NCBI GenBank assembly: GCA_947169265.1
Contig: CAMVPC010000006.1
Location: 46,915-110,914 of the forward strand
Length of the DNA stretch: 64,000 nucleotides
Source of the DNA: an uncultured Prevotellaceae bacterium
Lineage (GTDB): Bacteria; Bacteroidota; Bacteroidia; Bacteroidales; Muribaculaceae
Direction of reading: 5' to 3'
In this document: positions 16,011-24,706 of the stretch, piece after piece
Layout: every line of letters begins with the position of its first letter
How positions within the stretch are numbered: position 1 is the stretch's first letter
The notes under the pieces: model-generated
Seen by the model: only the letters and a program-made list of their open reading frames with translations
Told to the model about the DNA's origin: nothing
Database searches by the model: none
Translations under genes and position numbers: made by a program

Positions 16011-19000
16011 ATGAAGAAATATAACATCATCAACAACACGCTTGGTTGGCTCACCTTTGTCGTGGCAGCGGTCACTTACCTGCTCACGCTCGAGCCCACG
16101 GCCAGTTTTTGGGACTGTCCGGAGTTCATCTCACAAGGATATAAACTCGAAATCGGTCACCCGCCCGGCAACCCCATGTTCATACTTGCGGCACGCTTTG
16201 CGGCCAACTTCGCGGGTGGCGACGTGACGGCCGTGTCGTGGTGGGTCAACGCCATGAGCGCCTTGTTCAGCGCCGGCACCATCCTGCTGCTGTTCTGGAC
16301 CATCACCCATCTGGTGAAACAGCTTGTGGTCAAGCGCGGCCGTGAAGACAGCATGACGCTGGCGCAATACCTGGTGGTGATGGGCAGCGGCCTGTGTGGC
16401 GCGCTGGTCTACACGTGGAGCGACACGTTCTGGTTCAGTGCCGTCGAGGCCGAGGTCTACGCCTTCTCGTCGTTCTGCACGGCGCTCGTGTTCTGGCTCA
16501 TCCTCAAGTGGGAGAACCGTGCCGGCACGCCGGCCGGCGACCGTTACCTGATATTGATAGCCTACGTGTTCGGTGTGTCGCTGGGAGTGCACCTGCTCAA
16601 CCTGCTTGCGATACCCGCCATCGCGCTCATTTTTTACTATCGTTATTACAAGCGCACGACGCTCGCCGGCTCGATTGTGGCGCTGCTGGTGTCGTTCGCG
16701 ATTATCGTGCTCATTCTTTACGGCCTTGAGCCGGGCTTTGTCGAACTTGCCGGTTACTTCGAGCTGCTCTTTGTCAACGGCTTCGGGATGGGTTACAACA
16801 GCGGTGTGCTCTTCTACGCCGTGTTGTTGCTGGCCGTGCTCGCCTGGTGCCTGTTTGAGTTGCACCGCAATCGCAGCGACGTGCTCATGCGCCTGTCGTT
16901 CGTGCTGGGCATCGTGCTGTCGGGCATGCTGTTCCTGGGCAACGGCCTGGTGCTTCCGGTAGTGCTCATCATCGCCCTGTCGGTGTATGTGTTCGTGTTC
17001 ATGAAGCACCTCAACCGGCGCCTGCTGGCCAACACCGTGCTGGCCGTGATGATGATATTTATCGGTTTCTCGAGCTACGCGCTCGTGCTCATCCGTGCCG
17101 ACGCCAATACGCCGCTCAACGAGAACGCCCCTAACAGCCCGTTCGCGCTCACCAGCTACTTGAGCCGCGACCAGTATGGCAAGGCACCGCTGGTCTACGG
17201 CGAAACGCCTTATTCACGCGTCATCTACGACGAGAGCGGCGATCCCATCTACAACGAGGGTCCCACGCAGTACACGCGTGTGGTGAACGCCGACAAGGCA
17301 CAGTACTATAGCTTGGGCAAGGCCAAAGAGCCTGTCACCACGCCCGAGCTGAACATGTTGCTGCCGCGCATCTACAGCAGCGCGCACATCGGCCAGTACA
17401 CGAGTCTCATGGGTGACGACACCTTTGAGACGGTGGAGGGAACCGTGCAAATCGACAACAACGGTAACACGATGCAAAGCGAGACCACACTCAAGCCCAC
17501 CATGGCCGCCAACTTGTCGTACTTCTTCAGCTACCAAATCAACTACATGTACTGGCGGTACTTCATGTGGAACTTCGCCGGGCGCCAAAACGACCTGCAA
17601 GGCGACGGCGGCGGCGACCTGCTCAAGGGCAACTGGATAACCGGTATCGCCCCGCTCGACGACGTGCGACTGGGTGACCAAGATATGCTGCCCGACGAAT
17701 TCGGGGCGCAAAACAAGGGACATAACGTCTTCTTCCTGCTGCCGTTGCTGCTCGGTATTATCGGGCTTGTGTGGCAGGCGTTCGCCGGCAAGCGCGGCAT
17801 TGAGCAGTTCTGGGTGGTCTTCTTCCTGTTCTTCATGACCGGACTCGCCATCGTGCTCTATCTGAACCAAACACCGGCGCAACCTCGCGAGCGCGACTAT
17901 GCTTACGCCGGCTCGTTCTATGCCTTCGCCATCTGGGTGGGCATGGGCGTGGCCGGACTGTGGAGGCTCATCATGCCGCTGCTTATGAAAAAAGGCGAGA
18001 CCGAATACGAGCGCAGCTCGTTCTCGTTGCCCGTAGCCGCGCTGGCTGCCGTGGTGGGTATTCTCGTACCCCTGCAGATGGTGAGCCAGACGTGGGACGA
18101 CCACGACCGCAGCGGGCGCACCTGCGCGCGTGACTTCGGTATGAACTACCTGTCGAGTGTGGACGAGAACGGCATCATCTTCTGCAACGGCGACAACGAC
18201 ACCTTCCCGTTGTGGTACGCTCAAGAGGTGGAAGGATACCGCACCGACGTGCGCGTGGTGAACCTGAGTTACCTCGCCACCGACTGGTATATCCATCAAA
18301 TGCGCAACACGGCTTACAACTCGGCACCGCTTCCCATGGTGGCCGGCCCCGACACTTACGCCTACGGGCGACTGGGATACTGCTATGTGTACGGCAGTCC
18401 CGACGAGCCGGTGATGAATGCCGCCGAGGCGCTGCGAAAATTCTACGACACGCCTGTCGAAAACGACCAACCCGTGCTCATGTTCACCAACTTGGGCATA
18501 CCCGTTGACGCGGCCGCTGCCGTGCGTCGCGGCGTGGTGTCGCCCTACGACTCGACACGTATCGTTGACTATATCCCCGTGGACCTCAAGCGCTTCTACC
18601 GCAATGAGGAATATGGCGGCATGGCCGCTAACAGCCTCATGTCGCTCGACCTGATTACCTCGAGCGTGATGGGTGGATGGAAACGCCCCATCTACTTCGC
18701 CATGACCGTGCCCGGCGACTACTACCTGGGCCTCGAAGACTACCTGCGCAACACCGGCATGGCTTACCAGGTGACACCGGTGAGCAACGACGGCGCCGGC
18801 ATTGGCTGCAACTCCGACAAGATGTATAAGATTGTCACCGAGAAGTTCCTCTGGGGCGGGCTCGACAAGGACCGCGACGTGTATCTCGACGAGACCGTGG
18901 CACGCATGGTCACCAGCACGCGCAGCTCGATGCTGCAACTCGTCGACGAGCTCACCTACGAGGCCCGTGTGGCACAGTTGATGCTCGATGAGGGCAACAG

Positions 19001-19541
19001 CTCCTACCGCGGCATGAAAACCGAGGATTACATCAAGGACCGCTACGACAAGGCGCTCAACGTGCTCAAGCTCATGGAAACCAAACTGCCCGAGAAACGT
19101 TGCGCTTACCAGGCTACGATGGGATTCCAGCTGGCGCAATGCTACGACGATGTGGCTAAGGCTACCGGAAACAAAGAGGCCGCCGCACGCGCCTCGCAGC
19201 TCTTTGAGGGGTGTATCCTGCGGTATGCGCAACATGTGCGTTTCTACACTTACCAGGAAGGCCGCGGCCACGGATATATCAACCGCAACGGCGAAGGCGA
19301 CGACGACGCCACTTTCACCTGCATGCGTGTTATGCCGCAACTGCTCTACACCTACAAGCAGTCGAACGAGCAAGGCTATGAGACTGTGATGAAAAAAATG
19401 CGCGAAATGAAACTGCCCGGATGGATTCTCAACTATTACAAGGAGAGCATCGCCTCGCAGGAAGAGTATGAGCGGCGCAAAGCTCAGCATCCCGCCGCTG
19501 TCGCTACCCCCGATAGCGTTACCGCTGTGGCGCAACAATAA
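16011..19541 (+). CDS. DUF2723 (TMEM260-like) membrane glycosyltransferase-type protein
   Basis: 1176 residues. The N-terminal half is a multi-pass membrane region that opens with LEPTASFWDCPEF and GHPPGNPMF, the hallmark of DUF2723 proteins. The family includes human TMEM260, a protein O-mannosyltransferase, and is nearly universal in Bacteroidetes, where it is suspected to take part in protein O-glycosylation outside the inner membrane. Further membrane helices occur around residues 575-700. A large soluble C-terminal part (about 700-1176) follows, including NLSYLATDWYIHQMRN and a helical, TPR-like tail, ending in a Pro/Ala-rich segment. It has its own promoter with an inverted repeat and a leader hairpin, and is followed after 21 bases by the histidine kinase. 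Confidence 0.85.
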   Translation: MKKYNIINNTLGWLTFVVAAVTYLLTLEPTASFWDCPEFISQGYKLEIGHPPGNPMFILAARFAANFAGGDVTAVSWWVNAMSALFSAGTILLLFWTITHLVKQLVVKRGREDSMTLAQYLVVMGSGLCGALVYTWSDTFWFSAVEAEVYAFSSFCTALVFWLILKWENRAGTPAGDRYLILIAYVFGVSLGVHLLNLLAIPAIALIFYYRYYKRTTLAGSIVALLVSFAIIVLILYGLEPGFVELAGYFELLFVNGFGMGYNSGVLFYAVLLLAVLAWCLFELHRNRSDVLMRLSFVLGIVLSGMLFLGNGLVLPVVLIIALSVYVFVFMKHLNRRLLANTVLAVMMIFIGFSSYALVLIRADANTPLNENAPNSPFALTSYLSRDQYGKAPLVYGETPYSRVIYDESGDPIYNEGPTQYTRVVNADKAQYYSLGKAKEPVTTPELNMLLPRIYSSAHIGQYTSLMGDDTFETVEGTVQIDNNGNTMQSETTLKPTMAANLSYFFSYQINYMYWRYFMWNFAGRQNDLQGDGGGDLLKGNWITGIAPLDDVRLGDQDMLPDEFGAQNKGHNVFFLLPLLLGIIGLVWQAFAGKRGIEQFWVVFFLFFMTGLAIVLYLNQTPAQPRERDYAYAGSFYAFAIWVGMGVAGLWRLIMPLLMKKGETEYERSSFSLPVAALAAVVGILVPLQMVSQTWDDHDRSGRTCARDFGMNYLSSVDENGIIFCNGDNDTFPLWYAQEVEGYRTDVRVVNLSYLATDWYIHQMRNTAYNSAPLPMVAGPDTYAYGRLGYCYVYGSPDEPVMNAAEALRKFYDTPVENDQPVLMFTNLGIPVDAAAAVRRGVVSPYDSTRIVDYIPVDLKRFYRNEEYGGMAANSLMSLDLITSSVMGGWKRPIYFAMTVPGDYYLGLEDYLRNTGMAYQVTPVSNDGAGIGCNSDKMYKIVTEKFLWGGLDKDRDVYLDETVARMVTSTRSSMLQLVDELTYEARVAQLMLDEGNSSYRGMKTEDYIKDRYDKALNVLKLMETKLPEKRCAYQATMGFQLAQCYDDVAKATGNKEAAARASQLFEGCILRYAQHVRFYTYQEGRGHGYINRNGEGDDDATFTCMRVMPQLLYTYKQSNEQGYETVMKKMREMKLPGWILNYYKESIASQEEYERRKAQHPAAVATPDSVTAVAQQ

Positions 19542-19562
19542 CCACCTCTTGACAGCAAAGAG

Positions 19563-20762
19563 ATGAATATAAGGAACATATACGACTCACGGCGCGTCTG
19601 GAAGTTCGCCCTCCTGGGCGTCTCACTCCTGCTCGTGGCCGTGTTCCTCTATATCTCGAACATCTTTGTCAAGGACCTGGCCCGGCAGGAACGTGAGCGC
19701 ATGGAAATATGGGCCGACGCCACGCGGGAGCTCACCACTAATGAGGAAGGCGACATCGCCTTCCTCATGCGCATCATCGAGGCCAACCACAATATTCCCG
19801 TCCTGCTCGTTGACAACGAAGGAAACATTCTGTCGCACCGCAACTTCCACCTGCCCGAGCCCATCGATACCCTCAACCCCACGGCGTTGAGCCCGGCCAA
19901 CGAGGCCTACCTGCAAAAGAAGCTCGCCTCGCTGCGACACTCGAGCAACAACATCGAAATAAAAATCGATGACGAGACTACGCAGTACCTCTACTACGAA
20001 GACTCCACCGTGTTGCGGCGTCTGGCCTATTATCCTTATATCCAGCTGGCTGTGCTACTCATCTTTGTGGCCATCGCTTATTTCACGCTCATGACCGTCA
20101 AGAAGGCCGAGCAGAACAAGGTGTGGGTGGGTCTGTCGAAAGAAACCGCCCATCAGCTGGGCACGCCCATCTCGTCGCTCATGGCATGGACCCAGATGCT
20201 CGAGAGCATGGGCGTGGAGCGCGACGTGGTCGATGACATGGACAAGGACGTGAAACGCCTGAGCATCATCGCCGACCGCTTCTCGAAAATCGGCTCTATG
20301 CCCGACAAGGAGCTCACCTTCATCAACGAGGCCGTGGAGCAGAGCCTCACATACATGGGAACACGCATTCCCAAGCGCGTGAAACTTTCCATCCACACCC
20401 GCGACGAGATGGACTGCGGCGTGATGTTGTGCCAGTCGCTCTTTGAGTGGGTGATGGAGAACCTCACCAAGAACGCTGTGGACGCTATGGACGGCGAGGG
20501 GGCCATCGACGTGGCTGTGACCAACGACGGTCAACGCGTCGTCATCACGGTGAGCGACACCGGCAAGGGCATCGCGCGCAAGAACTTCAAGAACGTGTTT
20601 AACCCCGGGTTCACCACCAAGAAACGCGGATGGGGATTGGGCCTCACGCTGGTGAAACGAATCATCGAGGAATATCACTCGGGACGCATCTATATCAAGG
20701 AGAGCGAACTGGGACGCGGCACCACGTTTGCCATTGAGTTGCCGGTGGCTCACGCCGAATGA
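19563..20762 (+). CDS. Membrane-bound sensor histidine kinase
   Basis: 399 residues. TM1 is at about 14-36 and TM2 at about 157-179, with a periplasmic sensor of about 120 residues between. The H-box contains His197 (SKETAHQLGTPISSL), which fits the HPK class with 'HQLGTP'. The N-box is ENLTKNAVDAM near 300, the G1 box SDTGKGI, and the G2 box GWGLGLTLVKRI near 356. No receiver or response regulator gene is adjacent, so its partner is elsewhere. It lies downstream of the DUF2723 gene, and its stop overlaps the next start (ATGA), pointing to one operon. Confidence 0.9.
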   Translation: MNIRNIYDSRRVWKFALLGVSLLLVAVFLYISNIFVKDLARQERERMEIWADATRELTTNEEGDIAFLMRIIEANHNIPVLLVDNEGNILSHRNFHLPEPIDTLNPTALSPANEAYLQKKLASLRHSSNNIEIKIDDETTQYLYYEDSTVLRRLAYYPYIQLAVLLIFVAIAYFTLMTVKKAEQNKVWVGLSKETAHQLGTPISSLMAWTQMLESMGVERDVVDDMDKDVKRLSIIADRFSKIGSMPDKELTFINEAVEQSLTYMGTRIPKRVKLSIHTRDEMDCGVMLCQSLFEWVMENLTKNAVDAMDGEGAIDVAVTNDGQRVVITVSDTGKGIARKNFKNVFNPGFTTKKRGWGLGLTLVKRIIEEYHSGRIYIKESELGRGTTFAIELPVAHAE

Positions 20763-21589
20763 ACGTAATGGAAAAAACTTTGTCACATATCACCATGCTC
20801 GGTACCGGCAGCGCCATGTGCACGCGTTGCTATAACACTTGCTTCTACCTCAAGACGCCGCGCGGCGGCATGCTCACCGATGGCGGCGGCGGTAACGGCA
20901 TTTTCGGGCAACTCGACCGTGCCGGCATCAATGTGGCCGACATTCGCCACATCATGGTCACGCATGTGCACACCGACCACTTGCTGGGCATCATCTGGCT
21001 CATCCGCAGGATTTCGCCCATGCAGCACAAGGGTAAGCATCGCGGCACGGTCAATATCTATTGCCACGAAGGCGTGAAGCAGGCGCTCGAAACGATGTGT
21101 CAAATCATGATTCCCGAGAAGATTCTCGCCGCGCTGGGCAACACCATTGTGTTGCGCGAGGTGAGCGATGGCGAAACCCTCGACATCGACGACATGAAAG
21201 TGACTTTCTTCGACATCGGTTCGACGAAGCTCAAGCAGTTCGGTTACCGGGCCACGCTCCCCGACGGGCAGCAAGTCGTGTGCCTTGGCGACGAGCCTTA
21301 CACGCCGGCGGCCGAACCATGGGCACGCGGGGCCGACTGGCTGCTGCACGAGGCGTTTTGCCTCTACCGCGACCGCGACCGGTTCCGCCCCTACGAGAAG
21401 CATCACAGCACGGCGCTCGACGCGGGAATGATAGCGCGTGAGCTGGGGGTGAAAAACCTGGTTTTGTATCACACCGAGGATACCCACCTCGACACTCGCC
21501 GCGACAGTTACACGCTCGAGGCAGGCCGCGAGTTCAAGGGCCGCGTCTATGTTCCCGACGACCTGGAAACCATCGAGTTGACCCTCTAA
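20759..21589 (+). CDS. MBL-fold metallo-hydrolase (RNase Z-like)
   Basis: 276 residues; the ATG at 20759 overlaps the kinase stop by four bases, with a second Met three codons in. The metal-binding motif is VTHVHTDHLLG (HxHxDH); the start ITMLGTGSA and the later CLGDEPY and KHHSTALDAG fit the RNase Z/phnP-like branch of the beta-lactamase fold. Real tRNase Z proteins usually have a longer exosite arm, not evident here, so a generic hydrolase is the safer name. Co-transcribed with the histidine kinase. Confidence 0.82.
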   Translation: MNVMEKTLSHITMLGTGSAMCTRCYNTCFYLKTPRGGMLTDGGGGNGIFGQLDRAGINVADIRHIMVTHVHTDHLLGIIWLIRRISPMQHKGKHRGTVNIYCHEGVKQALETMCQIMIPEKILAALGNTIVLREVSDGETLDIDDMKVTFFDIGSTKLKQFGYRATLPDGQQVVCLGDEPYTPAAEPWARGADWLLHEAFCLYRDRDRFRPYEKHHSTALDAGMIARELGVKNLVLYHTEDTHLDTRRDSYTLEAGREFKGRVYVPDDLETIELTL

Positions 21590-21624
21590 AAACTAAAAAC
21601 TGAAATCTAAAAACTTCCCATCTG

Positions 21625-22218
21625 ATGAAACGTAAACTTGTTTTCGCATCGAACAACGAACATAAACTCGCCGAGCTGCGGCAAATCGCCGGCGAACAGT
21701 ATGACATCCTCTCGCTCAACGACATAGGGTGCCACGATGATATCCCCGAAACGGCGCCCACCATCGAAGGTAACGCGATGATGAAAGCGCAGTGGGTGAA
21801 GGAACACTACGGCGTGGACTGCTTTAGCGACGACACCGGGCTTGAGATTGACGCGCTGGACGGCGAACCCGGCGTACACTCGGCGCGCTATGGCGGTGTG
21901 GCTCACGATAGTGAGCGCAATATCGACAAGGTGCTCGCCAAACTTGACGGTGTGCCGCACGAGCGGCGCACGGCGCACTTCCGCACTGCCGTCGTCCTGA
22001 TGATGGACGGCGAGGTGCACACCTTCGAGGGGCGTGTCGAGGGACACATCCTCACCGAGCGGCACGGCGAGGGAGGCTTCGGCTACGACAGCATCTTCCG
22101 GCCCGATGAGGGCGACGGGCGCACATTCGCGCAGATGGACGCGGGCGAGAAGAACGCTATCAGCCACCGCGGCCGGGCGGTAGCGCGCCTCATGCAATTC
22201 CTTCGCGCCAAAGTATAG
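21625..22218 (+). CDS. rdgB: Non-canonical purine NTP pyrophosphatase (RdgB/HAM1)
   Basis: 197 residues, the normal size. It hydrolyses dITP/ITP and XTP to monophosphates so they are not built into nucleic acid. Family marks are the N-terminal FASNNEHKLAELRQI, TIEGNAMMKA, the catalytic Asp in FSDDTGLEIDAL, EPGVHSARYGG, and the C-terminal GFGYDSIF with FAQMDAGEKNAISHRGRA. It follows the metallo-hydrolase by 35 bases and converges with the TPR-like gene. Confidence 0.96.
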   Translation: MKRKLVFASNNEHKLAELRQIAGEQYDILSLNDIGCHDDIPETAPTIEGNAMMKAQWVKEHYGVDCFSDDTGLEIDALDGEPGVHSARYGGVAHDSERNIDKVLAKLDGVPHERRTAHFRTAVVLMMDGEVHTFEGRVEGHILTERHGEGGFGYDSIFRPDEGDGRTFAQMDAGEKNAISHRGRAVARLMQFLRAKV

Positions 22219-22260
22219 TGTAATTCGCGTTAAAAGAATCCGGTGTCAGTTGGTTGAGGG

Positions 22261-23262
22261 TTAGAAGAGGCCCTTGAGGAGCGACATGATGCGGGTGTTC
22301 TTCGAGCGGTTGTTGAGCATGTTCTCGATGGCCACGGCTTCGCGTGCAGCACCCAGCTTTCGCGCCAGCGGCAGCAGCGAGGTGAGCAGTTGCTCGGCGG
22401 CGGCCCGTCGTTGCTTGATGCGGTTGAGGCTTCGTGCGAGCCCCAGCGAGAGGGTGAGCTCGCGCATGCCCATATTGTCGCTCAGGCGTTTTTGGTATCG
22501 CAGCGCCTTGGAGAAATAGCGCATGGCGTCGCGCGGATTACCCATTTCGAGCATGATGTTTCCTTCCTGTTCCAGCGTGTCGATGAGCTGGTTAAGCGCT
22601 TGCGCTGCCAGGCTGGTGTCGCTTTCGTTGAGTTGGCTCGTGTAGAGTTCGGTAAGGTCGTGGCATCGGGCGAGCATCTCCATTTGCCGGTTTTTCGATT
22701 TGATGATATCGGTGGCGGCGTCGGTGGCAAAGAGCATGATGGGGGTGAACCGCTTCTCGTTCTTCTTGACGAGGCGTTCCAGCAGTTTGTGGGCGCGTGT
22801 GAGTTCCTTGGTGGCCCGCGCGTTGTCGCTGAGCAGGTGATGCACGTGGGCGAGGTTGTAGAGCGCTGTGACGAGCAGTGCGAGGAAGTCTTCGGTTTTC
22901 TTGTGTGTGACGTCGGCCATGACGTTGAGTGCGTTCTCGGCGGCGCCGAGAGCGAGCATGAGGTCCTCGTGGGCGATGAAGGTGCTCATTCGCGCCATCC
23001 ACAGCCAGGCGGCGTGTAGTGGCTGCAGTTGTTCGCTGAACTGTTCGCTGAACAGCAGCGTGTCAATAGCCGCGGGCGCTTGCGGCGCCAGTTCGTCGTC
23101 ACCGAGCAGGTGCTTGACGAAGAGCATGCGCACCTCGATTTCCTCGTTGAGCGATTTGCCGTCGAGTGAGGGTAGCGTGCCGTTGGCGTAGATGAGCGCG
23201 CGCGCCACGGTGTGGTCGCCGTCAAGGCGCGGAAAAGCGGAGTCGACGGGCAGCAGTTTCAT
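22261..23262 (-). CDS. TPR-like helical-repeat protein of unknown function
   Basis: 333 residues, nearly all helical, without a signal peptide. The sequence has TPR-like helix pairs (ALYNLAHVHHLLSDNARATKEL; EGNIMLEMGNPRDAMRYFSK; RYQKRLSDNMGMRELTLSLG). The start overlaps the stop of the PfkB-like gene by four bases (ATGA), so the two proteins are probably made together and may interact. Function not recognised. Confidence 0.8.
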   Translation of the reverse strand: MKLLPVDSAFPRLDGDHTVARALIYANGTLPSLDGKSLNEEIEVRMLFVKHLLGDDELAPQAPAAIDTLLFSEQFSEQLQPLHAAWLWMARMSTFIAHEDLMLALGAAENALNVMADVTHKKTEDFLALLVTALYNLAHVHHLLSDNARATKELTRAHKLLERLVKKNEKRFTPIMLFATDAATDIIKSKNRQMEMLARCHDLTELYTSQLNESDTSLAAQALNQLIDTLEQEGNIMLEMGNPRDAMRYFSKALRYQKRLSDNMGMRELTLSLGLARSLNRIKQRRAAAEQLLTSLLPLARKLGAAREAVAIENMLNNRSKNTRIMSLLKGLF

Positions 23263-24167
23263 TGCGTGTTGCTGTCGAGTGCATTATCGTCGGCCATGGC
23301 GCAGCGCTCGGCGAGTTGACGTGCCTGTGCCATGATGTCGTGCCATGCGTCTTGCCCGATGGCGTTGAGGTCGACGTGGGTGATGTCGCGCTTGATGAGC
23401 TGGTCGATGAGACCGGCGGTGAATCCGGCCTGCCAGCCGAGCAGGTTGGCGGTGGGTCGCGAGGCGGGTGAGGTGAGCTGTAGCTCGCGGCGCATCATAG
23501 TCACTTCGAGCGACGGGGCGATGTGCAGGAAGGTGTCGCCGTAGTACTCGATGTGATTGTGGAACACCTCGGGCGCGCTCTCGCCCGGAAAGATGTCGTG
23601 CAGGTCGCGCTCGTGGGCGATGACGATGTGGGCGATTTCCAGGTTCTCGAGGATGGCGGGCATCACGCGCGTGATGCGGAAGTTGATGCCATGTTGGAAG
23701 CCCGGTAGGTAGATGAGGATGGCCTTGCGCTGGGCGGCATAGCTCACGAGCTCGAAGAGGCGTTCGCGCTGCGGCGTGTCAATGGCGTAGAGCGAGCCGA
23801 AGAGGACGATATCGTTCTCGTCGATGCGCGGCCAGATGACATCGAAGCGGTCGGCCGGGTAGCGCCCGTAGTTCACGATGCTCGTCGTGGCGCCGTCATC
23901 GCCGGTGAAGATGGCGGCCAGCGGCGTTGTGCCGTCGGTGAAACGGTCGATGGAGCGCGTGTCGACGTGGTGGCACTCAAGGAAGTCGATGATGAGGTCG
24001 CCCACGCGGTCGGTGGCACATTCGCTCACCATGGCCACCGGGTGGCCCAGCACGCCGAGCGACGCCGCGGCACACGCGATGCGTCCGCCCACGAAGGCTT
24101 TCACCGGCTGTCTCCCGCGATACATCGTGTCGAGCACCGACTCGCCGATAGTGATGATTTTACGCAT
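23259..24167 (-). CDS. PfkB-family carbohydrate kinase-like protein, catalytic motif degenerate
   Basis: 302 residues with the ribokinase/PfkB fold: ITIGESVLDTMYRG at the N-terminus, FVGGRIACAAASLGVLG as the first signature, and a TTSIVNYG region. The second PfkB signature, normally D(T/S)xGAGDxF with the catalytic base Asp, reads RPTANLLGWQAGFTAGLI: the GAGD is replaced by LGWQ. The protein therefore looks like a pseudokinase or an enzyme with altered chemistry. A promoter-like CAAAGTTA lies 29 bases upstream. Coupled to the TPR-like gene. Confidence 0.78.
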   Translation of the reverse strand: MRKIITIGESVLDTMYRGRQPVKAFVGGRIACAAASLGVLGHPVAMVSECATDRVGDLIIDFLECHHVDTRSIDRFTDGTTPLAAIFTGDDGATTSIVNYGRYPADRFDVIWPRIDENDIVLFGSLYAIDTPQRERLFELVSYAAQRKAILIYLPGFQHGINFRITRVMPAILENLEIAHIVIAHERDLHDIFPGESAPEVFHNHIEYYGDTFLHIAPSLEVTMMRRELQLTSPASRPTANLLGWQAGFTAGLIDQLIKRDITHVDLNAIGQDAWHDIMAQARQLAERCAMADDNALDSNTQ

Positions 24168-24195
24168 AAAAATTGTCGTTGTTAGCTTTGTGGCG

Positions 24196-24229
24196 CAAAG
24201 TTAAGAAATGCTTTTGAATTAAGCGGCAA
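24196..24229 (-). promoter_or_regulatory. Probable promoter of the PfkB-like gene
   Basis: On the minus strand TTG (24227-24229), 23 bases, TAACTTTG (24196-24203). The spacing is a little longer than the usual 19-21, so confidence is lower. Confidence 0.5.
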
Positions 24230-24250
24230 ATTGTGAATAACTTTTGGGCC

Positions 24251-24685
24251 TTAAAAGGGCGAATGGCGGCAGTTACTGCTCCACCACTTCATGGCGAATG
24301 AGGCCACGACATAGGCCACGGCGGTCACCGCCAGGTTGTACATGCCGAATTGCACGAGTTCTTGCCCGTAGTCCTTGCCGGCGAGCATGGCGCTCATCAC
24401 CATGTAGCACACGATGGGCGTGAGCACGACGGTGACGGCCATGATGGCGAGCCAGTGCCACCAGCGGTCGAAGGCGGCCGAATTAATCACATAGTAGTAA
24501 ACGGCGGCGCCTGCCCAGCCCATGGCGAGGGTGATGGCCGCGATGACGTTATACACGCCGTTGTTCCACAGCGAGTTGGTGAATCCTTGGCTGTAATAGG
24601 GCAGTTCGTAGATTTCGACATTGAAAATCCAAAAGAGCACGCTCAGCGAAATGCCGGTGACGAGAAAAGCGAATTTGTTGCGCAT
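24251..24685 (-). CDS. Small integral membrane protein, unknown
   Basis: 144 residues with four hydrophobic helices (about 7-24, 44-65, 76-97, 115-133), e.g. VIAAITLAMGWAGAAVYYYV and AIMAVTVVLTPIVCYMVMSA. A short polar loop (FDRWWHW) lies between helices 2 and 3. It starts 21 bases after the stop of the lipoprotein gene, so probably the same transcript. No family recognised. Confidence 0.75.
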   Translation of the reverse strand: MRNKFAFLVTGISLSVLFWIFNVEIYELPYYSQGFTNSLWNNGVYNVIAAITLAMGWAGAAVYYYVINSAAFDRWWHWLAIMAVTVVLTPIVCYMVMSAMLAGKDYGQELVQFGMYNLAVTAVAYVVASFAMKWWSSNCRHSPF

Positions 24686-24706
24686 GAATAAGTTGAAGCG
24701 TGGAGG

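Noticed and set aside
17214..19538. 774-codon minus-strand frame opposite the DUF2723 gene
   Set aside because: Shadow frame; the plus strand has recognised DUF2723 sequence through the whole stretch.
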